From the NCBI GenBank assembly GCA_028284065.1, contig JANQSJ010000011.1, positions 62,001 to 126,000 on the forward strand: a stretch of DNA of 64,000 bases, written 5' to 3'. The position numbers and the translations under genes were made by a program. This DNA comes from Parvularculaceae bacterium (GTDB taxonomy: Bacteria > Pseudomonadota > Alphaproteobacteria > Caulobacterales > Parvularculaceae). Shown in pieces: positions 9,114 to 20,310 of the stretch. Each line of letters opens with the position of its first letter. Within the stretch, counting starts at the first letter, position 1. The notes beneath the pieces were generated by a model that was not told the origin of the DNA, ran no database searches, and saw nothing but the letters and a program-made list of their open reading frames with translations.

Positions 9114-9435
9114 CCGACGACCTCCATGGAAGCTCCGTTCGTTAAAGGCCGCCGCCGGGAAGTTAAAGCGCCGGACGCGGCGAGCGCTGAAAATCTTCCC
9201 TGGCGGCTTGCGCGCCGCCGCCGCGTGAGCTACGCCGCGCGCTTTCGAACGGCGGTCGACTTGGCCGGCGCTGCGCGATCCCTCGGGGGCTCTCTCCCGG
9301 CGATGAGCGACAGCGCGGGTTTGCGGGATGGTCCCGATCCGAAGTTGAACCGACGGCGCGGGGGGCCATGCTCCAAGGCTCCCGCCCTTAAATGGGCGAA
9401 TACGCGTCCCCGCCGTCCCACAAGGAGGAGCGCGA
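9114..9435. other. Divergent intergenic region between fabD and rpsF
   Basis: The 322-base gap separates two divergent operons, fatty-acid synthesis on the minus strand and ribosomal proteins on the plus strand, so it should hold both promoters. The only sites I can support are the Shine-Dalgarno sequences at its ends: GGAGG before fabD, and AAGGAGGAG at 9422-9430 before rpsF. Short reading frames here have no family features, and I see no tRNA-like or repeat structure. Confidence 0.6.
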
Positions 9436-9813
9436 GTGCCCCTTTACGAGCATATCTTCATTGCGCGTCAGGACATCTCTCCTGCGCAAGTCGAGGCGTT
9501 GACCGAAACGCTTCAGAAAGTCGTCACCGACCATGGCGGCAAGATCGCGAAGTCCGAGTATTGGGGCCTTCGCAATCTTCAGTACAAGATCAAGAAGAAC
9601 CGCAAAGGCCATTACGGCCTGATGAACATCGAGGCGCCGGCCGACGCGATCCACGAACTGGAGCGCCAGGAAAAGATTAACGAAGACGTCCTGCGCTATA
9701 TGACGCTGCGCGTCGAAGAGCACGACGAAAAGCCGTCGCCGGTTTTAAGCCGCCGCGACAAGGGCGACCGGGATCGCGGCCGTGACCGCGATCGCGATCG
9801 CGACCGGCGTTAG
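9436..9813 (+). CDS. rpsF: 30S ribosomal protein S6 with an arginine-aspartate repeat tail
   Basis: Small-subunit ribosomal protein S6, 125 aa, pairing with S18 in the central domain of 16S rRNA. The core is canonical: [12 protein letters not shown], then [21 protein letters not shown] and the MTLRVEEH region. GTG start with AAGGAGGAG five bases upstream. The last 18 or so residues are a charged tail built from RD dipeptides, encoded by a gaccgcgatcgc-type micro-repeat. E. coli S6 has an acidic tail modified by RimK; here the tail is mixed-charge instead. First gene of rpsF-rpsR-rplI-dnaB. Confidence 0.96.
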   Translation: MPLYEHIFIARQDISPAQVEALTETLQKVVTDHGGKIAKSEYWGLRNLQYKIKKNRKGHYGLMNIEAPADAIHELERQEKINEDVLRYMTLRVEEHDEKPSPVLSRRDKGDRDRGRDRDRDRDRR

Positions 9814-9824
9814 GGAGGCTGACG

Positions 9825-10049
9825 ATGGCGAGACCATTCATGCGGCGGCGCAAGACATGCCCGTTTTCCGGCGATAACGCGCCGAAGATCGACTACAAGG
9901 ACCCGAAGCTGCTGCAGCGGTACGTGTCCGAGCGGGGCAAAATCGTCCCATCGCGGATTTCCGCAGTCTCCTACAAGAAGCAACGCGAGCTAGCGCGCGC
10001 CATCAAGCGCGCGAGGTTTCTGGCGCTGCTCCCCTACGTTGGGGAGTAA
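9825..10049 (+). CDS. rpsR: 30S ribosomal protein S18
   Basis: Small basic ribosomal protein, 74 aa, binding partner of S6. The sequence [20 protein letters not shown] followed by [20 protein letters not shown] is the family core, and the C-terminus ends with the usual [21 protein letters not shown] at 9812-9818 overlaps the rpsF stop and serves the ATG at 9825. The gap to rplI is 6 bases, so the three ribosomal genes form a tight operon. Confidence 0.98.
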   Translation: MARPFMRRRKTCPFSGDNAPKIDYKDPKLLQRYVSERGKIVPSRISAVSYKKQRELARAIKRARFLALLPYVGE

Positions 10050-10055
10050 GCGGAG

Positions 10056-10703
10056 ATGATGGAGATCATTCTTCTTGAGCGGGTCGAAAACCTCGGCCAG
10101 ATGGGCGATGTCGTAAGAGTTAAGCCAGGCTTCGCGCGCAACTTTCTCTTGCCGCAGAAAAAAGCGCTGCGCGCGAACGAGGCGAACAGAAAAGTGTTCG
10201 AGGCGCAGCGCGCCGATCTCGAAGCGCGCAACCTTGAGCGCAAGAAAGACGCCGAAGACGCCGGCCAGCGGATTGACGGCAAGTCCTTCACCGTAATCCG
10301 CCAGGCGTCGGAGATGGGGATGCTGTACGGCTCGGTCTCAACCCGCGACATCGCCGAGATCGCGTCAGAGGGCGGCGTTAAGGTCGAGCGCGCGCAGATC
10401 CGCCTCGACAAGCCGCTAAAGACGATCGGCATCTTCAGCGTTCGCGTGGCGCTTCACCCGGAAGTCGACGCGACGATCGAAATCAATGTCGCGCGCTCCG
10501 AGGACGAAGCCGAGCGGCAGGCGCGAGGCGAGAACGTCCTCGCGCGGGAAACCGACGAGCCTGACGAGGACGAGGGGGAGACGGCCGCCGAGTTCTTCGA
10601 CCCCGACGCCCAGGAAGCCGTCGCCACGGCGACATCTGAGATCGGAGAGGCGCCCGAAGAAGGCGCGCAGGCCGAACCGGATGACGACACGACCAACGCC
10701 TGA
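10056..10703 (+). CDS. rplI: 50S ribosomal protein L9 with a long acidic C-terminal extension
   Basis: Large-subunit ribosomal protein L9. The N-terminal rRNA-binding domain ([20 protein letters not shown] and the [12 protein letters not shown] region) and the C-terminal domain to about residue 150 are canonical. The protein is 215 aa against the usual 148-150. The additional 60 or so residues (about 153-215) are rich in Glu, Asp and Ala and look disordered. Two adjacent ATG codons (10056, 10059) are possible starts. A strong terminator follows 29 bases after the stop. Confidence 0.96.
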   Translation: MMEIILLERVENLGQMGDVVRVKPGFARNFLLPQKKALRANEANRKVFEAQRADLEARNLERKKDAEDAGQRIDGKSFTVIRQASEMGMLYGSVSTRDIAEIASEGGVKVERAQIRLDKPLKTIGIFSVRVALHPEVDATIEINVARSEDEAERQARGENVLARETDEPDEDEGETAAEFFDPDAQEAVATATSEIGEAPEEGAQAEPDDDTTNA

Positions 10704-10732
10704 AGCTCGACCGGCTAACACAGCAAAATCGC

Positions 10733-10758
10733 GCCCCGGCCTCGGCCGGGGCGTTTTT
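10733..10758 (+). terminator. Rho-independent terminator after rplI
   Basis: An 8-bp perfect GC-rich stem (GCCCCGGC at 10733-10740 and GCCGGGGC at 10745-10752) with a CTCG loop is followed by G and five T. It ends the rpsF-rpsR-rplI transcript, so dnaB probably has its own promoter in the 100 bases before its start. Confidence 0.92.
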
Positions 10759-10859
10759 GTCTGTACACATCCTTAAATTATCGACCGATTCGAGCTTTTT
10801 GGAAAACTAGGCTGGGCTGCGGCCTTCCCGTCTAAAGCGAATTGTGTTTCCCTGACGTC

Positions 10860-12368
10860 ATGGCGGATGGAGATTCACTCTTTGCTCCTCAAGGTGACGG
10901 AGGCGCTCCTGCTACGGACGACCGCGTCCCGTTCAGCATTAAATCCGAGCAGGCGATTCTCGGCGCCATCCTTCTCGACAATCAGGTTGGCGTCGACGTT
11001 TCGGACTATCTAAAGCCCGAGCATTTCTACGACCCGGTGCACGCGCTGATTTTCGATGCGTGCAAAGGCCTCTTCGACACCGGACGCCTCGCCTCGCCCA
11101 TCACCGTCGACGCCCATCTGTCGAGTTCGCCGGGATACAAGGAGAGCGGCGGGCGCAGATATCTTGAAGATATTGCGGCGAGCGTGCCGTCGACCGCGGG
11201 CGCGAAGGACTATGCGCGCGTCGTCTTCGACCTCGCGGTCTATCGCGGCCTCATCGACGTCGGCGGCGAGATCATCGACCGCGCGAAGCGCGCGGCGATC
11301 GACGACGGACCGGAGCAGCAGCTTCAGGACGCGGAGCGCCGCCTCTACGACCTCGCGGAGAAGGGCCATTACGGCAAGGGTTTCAAGACGTTCACGACCG
11401 CCCTTGTGGAGGCGGTGGACGTCGCCGATGCGGCGATCAAGCGCGGCGGCGGGTTATCCGGAATCGCCACGGGACTAAGCGATCTCGACAACATGATGGG
11501 CGGCATGCATCCGTCCGACCTCATCATTCTCGCCGGACGGCCGTCCATGGGAAAGACCGCGCTCGCCACCAACATCGCCCTCAGCGCCGCGCGGGCGAAG
11601 AAGCGAGCGACTGAAGCGGGCTCGGACGCCGGCGAAACCGGCGCCGTAGTCGGATTTTTCTCGCTGGAAATGTCCGCTGACCAGATCGCTATGCGCATCC
11701 TCGCCGAAATGGCCGAAGTGCCATCAAACGAGATCCGGCGCGGCACCATCGACAAGGCGCAGTTCGACCGGATCTATCACAAGGCGCAGGAACTGAACGA
11801 TCTGCCTTTCCACATTGACGACACAGGGGGACTGTCGATCGCGCAGGTCGCGGCCCGCGCGCGCCGGCTGCAACGACAGAAGGGCCTTGATCTCGTGGTC
11901 GTCGATTATCTTCAGCTTCTCACCGGGTCGGGTCGCAGAAGCGACAATCGCGTGCAGGAGATCACGGAGATTTCGGTCGGACTGAAAGCCCTCGCCAAGG
12001 AACTCGACGTGCCGGTCGTGGCGCTGTCGCAGCTTTCCCGCCAGGTTGAGTCCCGCGACGAAAAACGACCGCTTCTGTCAGACTTGCGCGAGTCCGGCTC
12101 CATCGAGCAGGACGCGGATATCGTCCTATTCGTCTATCGCGAAGAGTATTATCTCTCGCGCAGCGAACCAAAAGGCGACAGCGAGGAGGCGACGCTCAGC
12201 CGCGCGAAGTGGCTTGAGAAAATGGAGGCGGCCCGCGGCGTCGCGGAGGTGATCATCGCGAAACAGCGCCACGGACCGATCGGCTCGGTGCCGCTGCGGT
12301 TCGACCAGAACCTCACCAAGTTCTCCGATCTCGACGACGGCCGCTTCGACCAGCACCGTTACGAATAA
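10860..12368 (+). CDS. dnaB: Replicative DNA helicase DnaB
   Basis: Hexameric helicase unwinding DNA at the replication fork; 502 aa. The N-terminal DnaG-interacting domain begins at about residue 24 (SIKSEQAILGAILLDN). The RecA-like domain carries Walker A GRPSMGKTA, the Walker B-type strand LDLVVVDYLQLL and the SDLRESGSIEQDADIVLFVYREEYY stretch typical of DnaB. I chose the ATG at 10860; an upstream TTG at 10842 keeps the frame open but is a poorer choice. No intein is inserted. Replication and ribosomal genes in this order are common in alphaproteobacteria. Confidence 0.96.
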   Translation: MADGDSLFAPQGDGGAPATDDRVPFSIKSEQAILGAILLDNQVGVDVSDYLKPEHFYDPVHALIFDACKGLFDTGRLASPITVDAHLSSSPGYKESGGRRYLEDIAASVPSTAGAKDYARVVFDLAVYRGLIDVGGEIIDRAKRAAIDDGPEQQLQDAERRLYDLAEKGHYGKGFKTFTTALVEAVDVADAAIKRGGGLSGIATGLSDLDNMMGGMHPSDLIILAGRPSMGKTALATNIALSAARAKKRATEAGSDAGETGAVVGFFSLEMSADQIAMRILAEMAEVPSNEIRRGTIDKAQFDRIYHKAQELNDLPFHIDDTGGLSIAQVAARARRLQRQKGLDLVVVDYLQLLTGSGRRSDNRVQEITEISVGLKALAKELDVPVVALSQLSRQVESRDEKRPLLSDLRESGSIEQDADIVLFVYREEYYLSRSEPKGDSEEATLSRAKWLEKMEAARGVAEVIIAKQRHGPIGSVPLRFDQNLTKFSDLDDGRFDQHRYE

Positions 12369-12512
12369 AGCGCCCTTGCGCCTTCTTACGACAATGCGGC
12401 GGATGCAGGCGCAGCGTCGGACGGCGCATTCGGGTCGTTATCCTTTGGGACGATTGTTCTCCTCAGCTTGAGGCGATGCGGATTTGCCGCACGGTGCTAT
12501 AAGCCCCACCTT

Positions 12513-13649
12513 ATGAATGCTTATGACGAATTCGCCGGCGGCTATCGGCCCACCGTCTCCGTTGATCTGGGGCGGCTCGTCGGCAATTTTCAGCGCCTCG
12601 CCGCGCGCCAGCCGGACGCGGAAGCTGCGGCGGTCGTCAAATGCGACGCCTACGGACTGGGCCTGGTCCCGTGCGCGCGGGCGCTCGCGCGCCATGGCGA
12701 CTGCCGGACTTTCTTCGTCGCCCACCCTGAGGAAGGCGCGCGCCTGCGCGAGGCGCTGAGGGACAGCGTACCGGACGCCGAGATCTTCATCCTCAATGGC
12801 CCGACGCGCGCGAGCCTGCCGATCTTCGACGAAGGCCGCTTGACGCCGGTGATCAACAGCCTGGCGCAAGCGACGCTTTGGGCCGAAACGCGCCCCGGGG
12901 CGCCCTGCGCCGTGCACGCCGATGTGGGCATCCACCGGCTTGGCGTTCCAGCGGAAGAATTGTCCGACGTGCTTTCGTTGCGCGACCTGAAGCCGACGCT
13001 TTTCATGGCGCACCTCTCCTGCGCCGGCGCGCCCGACGATCCAACCAACGAAGCGGAGCTGAAGCGTTTCCGCACGCTCGCGGCCGACGCAGGCGACGTC
13101 CGGCTGTCTCTTGTCTCCACCGGCGGCGCGCTTATCGGGGAGGCGTTCGGCTTTGACCTTCTCCGCCTTGGCGTCGGGCTCTACGGCGTCTCTCCTTTCG
13201 GCGCGCCCGTCCCTGAAGTGAAGCCGGTGGCGACGCTGACCGCAGAAGTCTTGCAAGTTCAGTCCGTGCCTGTCGGCGGCCGCGTCGGCTATGGCGGCCT
13301 CTTCGAGGCGGCGCGGCCGACCCGCCTCGCCACCCTCGCGATCGGCTATGGCGACGGATTTCCCCGCGCCGCGCCGGCCAGCGGCGGCGAAGCGTCGGTC
13401 CGCGTCGTCATCGGAGGGACCCCCTGCCCCGTTGTCGGCTGCGTCTCGATGGATCTTGTCACGGTCGACATTACGGACGCCCCCGCGTCCGTCGCGCCCG
13501 GAGACGCCGCGGAGATATTCGGGGACGCTGCGCCCATTGAGGAGGCCGCCGCCGCGTGCGGGACCATAGGCTACGAGTTGCTGACCCGCCTCTCCCCACG
13601 GGTAACGCGGACCTATGCGATGAACGGCGCGCCGGCTGCGATCGACTAG
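12513..13649 (+). CDS. alr: Alanine racemase
   Basis: PLP enzyme converting L-alanine to D-alanine for peptidoglycan; 378 aa. The PLP lysine is in AAVVKCDAYGLGL, and the catalytic Tyr side is GYGDGFPR, both family hallmarks. The GCVSMDLVTVD motif near the C-terminus is intact. The ATG at 12513 begins MNAYDEF; an open frame extends upstream to 12468 without a better start. It follows dnaB by 144 bases, the usual alphaproteobacterial order, but the expected radA neighbour is missing. Confidence 0.95.
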   Translation: MNAYDEFAGGYRPTVSVDLGRLVGNFQRLAARQPDAEAAAVVKCDAYGLGLVPCARALARHGDCRTFFVAHPEEGARLREALRDSVPDAEIFILNGPTRASLPIFDEGRLTPVINSLAQATLWAETRPGAPCAVHADVGIHRLGVPAEELSDVLSLRDLKPTLFMAHLSCAGAPDDPTNEAELKRFRTLAADAGDVRLSLVSTGGALIGEAFGFDLLRLGVGLYGVSPFGAPVPEVKPVATLTAEVLQVQSVPVGGRVGYGGLFEAARPTRLATLAIGYGDGFPRAAPASGGEASVRVVIGGTPCPVVGCVSMDLVTVDITDAPASVAPGDAAEIFGDAAPIEEAAAACGTIGYELLTRLSPRVTRTYAMNGAPAAID

Positions 13650-13777
13650 TCGATTGCGCTTACCGGAACATGCGCCGAGACGGCCCAGAGCTTGCTGACA
13701 TCACTTTGCCGTAAATACCGCTGCGCTGCGGCAAGAACGGCGCTATCGTACGCTCGTGAAGCGTCAGGAGTAACAAA

Positions 13778-14806
13778 ATGGCGGCTCGTGCGGGGGGAAC
13801 GGTGCTGGCGGCTGCGGCGGTCGCGCTTTGTTGGGGAAGTGCGCTTGCGGCGGATGAGTCGACCCATAGGCCAGGCGATGAGGGATCGATCGCTTTCGTC
13901 CTCGCCAACGACATTTTCGGGCGAGAATCGCTAGACCGGGATTTTACGAACGGGCTTGAGCTGTCTTATCTCGGCGCGCCGGCGCGGGCGCCAGGCTGGA
14001 CGCCGCCGCTCGTCAGACTTTTGACGGATGAGCAAGCGCGGGTCGAAACGCGCATGCATTTCGCCGTCGGCCATCAGACTTTCACGCCCGAAGACATCGA
14101 ACTCGTCGAACCTCCCGAGGGCGACCGTCCGTATGCGGGTCTTCTATACGCCTCCGTCGGCGCGGTGGTTAACCAGGAGGACCGCCGGATCGACCAGGTC
14201 CAGCTGTTGCTCGGCGTCGTCGGCCCCGCCTCCCAGGCCGACAGCCTGCAGATCGAGTGGCACGACATCATCCGCGCAGCGCCGCCGAACGGCTGGGCGA
14301 CGCAGATATCGAACCGCCCGGCGGCGGAGCTGAGCTGGCGTCGCACGCACATCCTGCCGCTTAACGGCAAGGCGCCCGGCGATCTTGGCTTCGGCGTCCA
14401 GGCCTCTCCGCATTACGGCGCGAGCGTCGGCAATCTCAAGAGCTCACTCAGCGTCGGCGGCGCCCTGCGCCTTGGCTGGAACGTGCCGGTGGACGTCTCG
14501 CCGCCGCTCTTGCGGCCGAGCCTCGCCGGTGCCGGCTATTTCAAACCGACGGCGCGCTCCGGCGCCTATTTTTTCGCCGGCGTCGACGGCCGCTATGTGC
14601 CGCGCGACCTGTTGCTCGACGAGGAGGGCCAGAACGGATTCGGCGTAACGCGCGAGGATTTCGTCGGCGATGCGTTTCTCGGCGTCGCCGTCTATTTTGA
14701 AGGCGTAAGATTGACGTATACGCATCTTTTCCGGACGACCCAATATGTTGAGCAGAACCGGGACGGCGTCGAGTACGGATCCCTGTCGCTGACGATCAAT
14801 TTCTGA
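13778..14806 (+). CDS. LpxR-like outer-membrane lipid A deacylase family protein (DUF2219)
   Basis: Predicted outer-membrane beta-barrel, 342 aa, of the family of Salmonella LpxR, which removes the 3'-acyloxyacyl group from lipid A. A signal peptide covers about residues 1-25, cut after SALAADES. The segment FVLANDIFGRESLDRDFTNG carries the Asn-Asp pair expected of the calcium-dependent active site, and the conserved IEWHDIIRAAPPNGWATQ stretch supplies the catalytic His. The chain ends with an amphipathic beta-strand and terminal Phe, as barrels do. ATG with AGGAG upstream. Family assignment is good; activity on this organism's lipid A is inferred. Confidence 0.8.
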   Translation: MAARAGGTVLAAAAVALCWGSALAADESTHRPGDEGSIAFVLANDIFGRESLDRDFTNGLELSYLGAPARAPGWTPPLVRLLTDEQARVETRMHFAVGHQTFTPEDIELVEPPEGDRPYAGLLYASVGAVVNQEDRRIDQVQLLLGVVGPASQADSLQIEWHDIIRAAPPNGWATQISNRPAAELSWRRTHILPLNGKAPGDLGFGVQASPHYGASVGNLKSSLSVGGALRLGWNVPVDVSPPLLRPSLAGAGYFKPTARSGAYFFAGVDGRYVPRDLLLDEEGQNGFGVTREDFVGDAFLGVAVYFEGVRLTYTHLFRTTQYVEQNRDGVEYGSLSLTINF

Positions 14807-17544
<2,738 letters not shown>

Positions 17545-17565
17545 ACGGTCCAATCGCAAACGACG

Positions 17566-17590
17566 CCGCGGCGCACGCGCGCCGCGGTTT
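17566..17590. terminator. Hairpin between convergent katG and crtY
   Basis: A 9-bp perfect GC stem (CCGCGGCGC at 17566-17574, GCGCCGCGG at 17579-17587) with a 4-base ACGC loop is followed on the plus strand by three T. It lies in the 51-base gap between the convergent ends of katG and crtY and probably ends transcription, best in the katG direction. The short T tract lowers confidence. Confidence 0.7.
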
Positions 17591-17595
17591 GCCCC

Positions 17596-18861
17596 CTACT
17601 CGGCGGCCTGCCTCGGCCGCCAGCAGCGCTCCAGCCAGCTTTGTTCGTCAACGCACTCGGCAGCCTTGAAGAAGCTCACAGGCGGCTTGCCCACAAGCAC
17701 GCGCATCTTGTCCTGCTTCGTCGAATTGGCGGCGTAGAAACGTTCGATCAGCGGCTCGCCAAGGCGATAAAACCTTCCGAGCACCTTGTACCGCGTTTCC
17801 GGCTTAGCCGCGTAGTAGAGGAACCGCGACAGGAGGCGGAAAAACTCCCGTTCGCGCCATACGGTTCGGGCGTGGTCGCGCGTCAGCGACGACAACGCCG
17901 GGCCTGACAGGTCATCCGTATGGGCGATTTTATCGGCGAGCCGCACGGCGTCCGGCAGAGAATAGCCCGTCAGCGGATGAAAGAGCCCGGCGCCGAGCCC
18001 AGCGACGCCGACGCCCGCAGGCGCGGCGTCAAGGTGCGCGTCGATGTCGCCGGCGAGCGCAATCGGCAGGACGCCATGCTCCTCGCGCAGGACGCGGGCG
18101 ATGCGCCAACCGCGACTCGCCGCGTAGGACGCGATCTCCGCCCGCACGCCATCATGGTCGATAGCCGATCCGTCCGCATAGTACGTGTCTTCGATGAGCG
18201 CCGTCGTTTCCGAAAACGGCAGAACGTATATGAAGCGATAGCCGTCCGACTGGGAGATTGTCGCGTCCATAATGATCGGATCGCGAAGGCCATGGGGCGC
18301 GTCGAACTCGATCTCCTGGCCGAGGAATTTCTGGAACCCGACCGTCAGCGCGGAATTGTCCCGCTGCCCGCGTGCGTCGATCACCGCTTTCGCGGCGACA
18401 ATCTCGCCATCGGCGAGCGCGATGCCGTCCGCGTCGAGACGCTCAATCTCGGCGTCAAGTCTCAGGTCGGCACCGAGCGCCGGCGCAACGGTGTCATGCA
18501 GTCGCTCGGAGACGATCGAGCGGTATCCCGTCCGCAAGAGCCGCGAATGGGCCGGAAACCGCACCTCCTGCCGATCCCAGCGGTGCGCCACCAGGGGATC
18601 AATCCAGGCGTCCGCCGCCGGCCCGAGGTCGGTCTCGTGAAACGACCAGGTGTGGTTTCCGCCGAGAGTCTCGCCTCGCTCAACAAGCGCGACGCGAAGG
18701 TCCGGCCGCAGCGTCTTCAGTCGCCAGGCGATTAGCGACCCGGAAAGCCCGCCGCCGGCGATCGCCACGTCATAGCGGTTGGAGAGACGGGCCGAGTCCA
18801 CGCCGTTTGGCCGGGTTACCGGCTTCGCACCCGCAGCGGCCGCCGGAACGTCTGACTCCAT
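17596..18861 (-). CDS. crtY: Lycopene beta-cyclase
   Basis: FAD-dependent cyclase that forms beta rings from lycopene (lycopene to gamma- then beta-carotene); membrane-associated; 421 aa. The dinucleotide motif DVAIAGGGLSGSLIAWRL starts near residue 30. The CrtY signature GGNHTWSFHETD follows at about residue 67. The cyclase stretches YRFIYVLPFSETTALIEDTYY and GVAGLGAGLFHPLTGYSLP are present, as is the C-terminal ERFYAANSTKQDKMRVL region. It is divergent from the ATP-grasp gene, and the intervening 210 bases carry a PpsR/CrtJ-like site. crtE, crtB and crtI are not in the window, so the precursor pathway must be encoded elsewhere. Confidence 0.94.
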   Translation of the reverse strand: MESDVPAAAAGAKPVTRPNGVDSARLSNRYDVAIAGGGLSGSLIAWRLKTLRPDLRVALVERGETLGGNHTWSFHETDLGPAADAWIDPLVAHRWDRQEVRFPAHSRLLRTGYRSIVSERLHDTVAPALGADLRLDAEIERLDADGIALADGEIVAAKAVIDARGQRDNSALTVGFQKFLGQEIEFDAPHGLRDPIIMDATISQSDGYRFIYVLPFSETTALIEDTYYADGSAIDHDGVRAEIASYAASRGWRIARVLREEHGVLPIALAGDIDAHLDAAPAGVGVAGLGAGLFHPLTGYSLPDAVRLADKIAHTDDLSGPALSSLTRDHARTVWREREFFRLLSRFLYYAAKPETRYKVLGRFYRLGEPLIERFYAANSTKQDKMRVLVGKPPVSFFKAAECVDEQSWLERCWRPRQAAE

Positions 18862-18968
18862 CGGGACCGCCCTTTCTCGACGCGCGCTCAGCGTCTGCTT
18901 TCCCCGCGACGTCGCGGCGTGCGCCGGCCTCTACATCCTCACTAGCGCGGAAGCTTGGGGGCGTCACC

Positions 18969-18990
18969 TGTCAAGCTTATTTGACGTCAA
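18969..18990. promoter_or_regulatory. PpsR/CrtJ-like operator and palindrome between crtY and the ATP-grasp gene
   Basis: TGTC-N10-GACG at 18969-18986 matches the photosynthesis-regulator consensus TGTc-N10-gACA at all but the last base. It overlaps a perfect 10-bp palindrome, TTGACGTCAA, at 18981-18990. The motif lies in the divergent promoter region of two carotenoid-locus genes, where PpsR/CrtJ sites are expected in anoxygenic phototrophs. The TTGAC could instead be a -35 element. A single near-match is weak evidence. Confidence 0.35.
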
Positions 18991-19071
18991 CGCCGGATTG
19001 CGCGCAAGCTGGATGAGTTCGTCTTCCCGGCCGTTCGCCGGAGGAGCGGCGCTTTACTGACGCACTGCGAT

Positions 19072-20310
19072 ATGGCGAAGAAGGTACTATTGACGCTCGG
19101 CCGCTTGCCAAAGGGGCTGGAGGTTGCGCGCGCTCTCCGCCGCGCCGGCGCTGACGTTATTGTGGCCGACCCGCTCGCCAATCACCTCAGCCGACCGTCC
19201 CGCGCCGTATCGAAATCGCTGCGGGTTCCGGCCCCCGCGCGCGACCCGGACGGGTATGTGGCCGCCCTCGCCGACATAGCTGAGCGCGAAAGCGTCGATC
19301 TCGTCGCGCCGGTGTCGGAGGAGACGCTGCACGCCGCGCGGATTATCGACCGCCCAGGCGCGCCGCCTTTCTTCGGCGCGCCTTTTGACCGGCTTGCGCG
19401 GCTACATGACAAGAAGTCGTTCATAGAGGCGGCGACGCGCGCCGGCCTCCGCGCGCCGGAGACATTCTCCGCGGAGACGGCTGAAGCCGCGGCGCTCGCC
19501 GCCGCCAACGACCATGTGGTTAAACCGCGACTCGGTTGTTCCGGCGCAGGCGTCAGCCTGCGGAAGAAGGGCGCGAGGCTCGGCGATGAAGACCGGCGGA
19601 GCGGCAAGATCGTTCAGCGCCGCATTGAAGGGCGGGAGGTTTCATCCCTCTCGGTCGCCCGCGAGGGCCGCACGATCGGCACGATCATCTACCGTGGCCT
19701 GATTTTCGCCGGCACTGTCGCGTGCTGCTTCGAGCGGGTCGACGATGCATCCCCCGCCGAAAGCTGGATCGCCGACTTCATTGCGGCGGAGTCCTATACC
19801 GGCTTTATCGGTTTCGACTTTATTCTCGACAAGGACGGGAAGGCTTGGCCGATAGAGTGCAATCCAAGGCTGACATCGGGCGTCCATTTCATGAATTCGG
19901 ACGACCTAGCCGCCAGCGTGCTCGACCCCCACTTTTCCGGCGCCATTCGCAGGAAACCGCAGCGCGCGTTTCAGGAGGGCCATACATCGCTGCTAATGGC
20001 GTATGCCGATCTTTTCCGCGCCAGATTCGGCGGCTTCGCCCAAAAGATCGGCGCAATGGCCCGATCGGAGGATGTGCTTTTCGAGGCGCGCGATCCGCTG
20101 CCCTTCCTCCTGATGACGCCGACGTCCTGGAGCATTCTCAAGCGGGTGATGTTGAAGGGCGAAAGTTTCGGCGAGGCGTCGACCCATGACATTGAATGGC
20201 GTGGCGCGCTCACCAGCGACGCCGCCCTTCCTGCAGACGCATCGGCCCTAGGGCCGCCTTCGCGCCCGCCTGCCTTCACGGATGTTCGCGATGCCGCACT
20301 CGGGCCATAA
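19072..20310 (+). CDS. ATP-grasp domain protein in the carotenoid locus
   Basis: Cytosolic ATP-grasp enzyme of 412 aa, substrate unknown. The N-terminal preATP-grasp part (KVLLTLGRLPKGLEVARALRRAGADV) is Rossmann-like. The nucleotide-binding region includes DHVVKPRLGCSGAGVSL, and the metal-binding end of the fold is GFIGFDFILDKDGKAWPIECNPRLTSG, where the Glu and Asn of IECNPR are the usual magnesium ligands. This is the carboxylate-amine ligase type of ATP-grasp, close to biotin carboxylase and PurK folds. It is not a known step of carotenoid synthesis. Its end overlaps the end of the convergent P450 by 35 bases. Confidence 0.82.
   Translation: MAKKVLLTLGRLPKGLEVARALRRAGADVIVADPLANHLSRPSRAVSKSLRVPAPARDPDGYVAALADIAERESVDLVAPVSEETLHAARIIDRPGAPPFFGAPFDRLARLHDKKSFIEAATRAGLRAPETFSAETAEAAALAAANDHVVKPRLGCSGAGVSLRKKGARLGDEDRRSGKIVQRRIEGREVSSLSVAREGRTIGTIIYRGLIFAGTVACCFERVDDASPAESWIADFIAAESYTGFIGFDFILDKDGKAWPIECNPRLTSGVHFMNSDDLAASVLDPHFSGAIRRKPQRAFQEGHTSLLMAYADLFRARFGGFAQKIGAMARSEDVLFEARDPLPFLLMTPTSWSILKRVMLKGESFGEASTHDIEWRGALTSDAALPADASALGPPSRPPAFTDVRDAALGP

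Noticed and set aside
9763..9811. Short tandem repeat considered as a possible CRISPR or VNTR
   Set aside because: The repeat is the codon pattern for the RD tail of S6, about 12 bases per unit, with no spacers.
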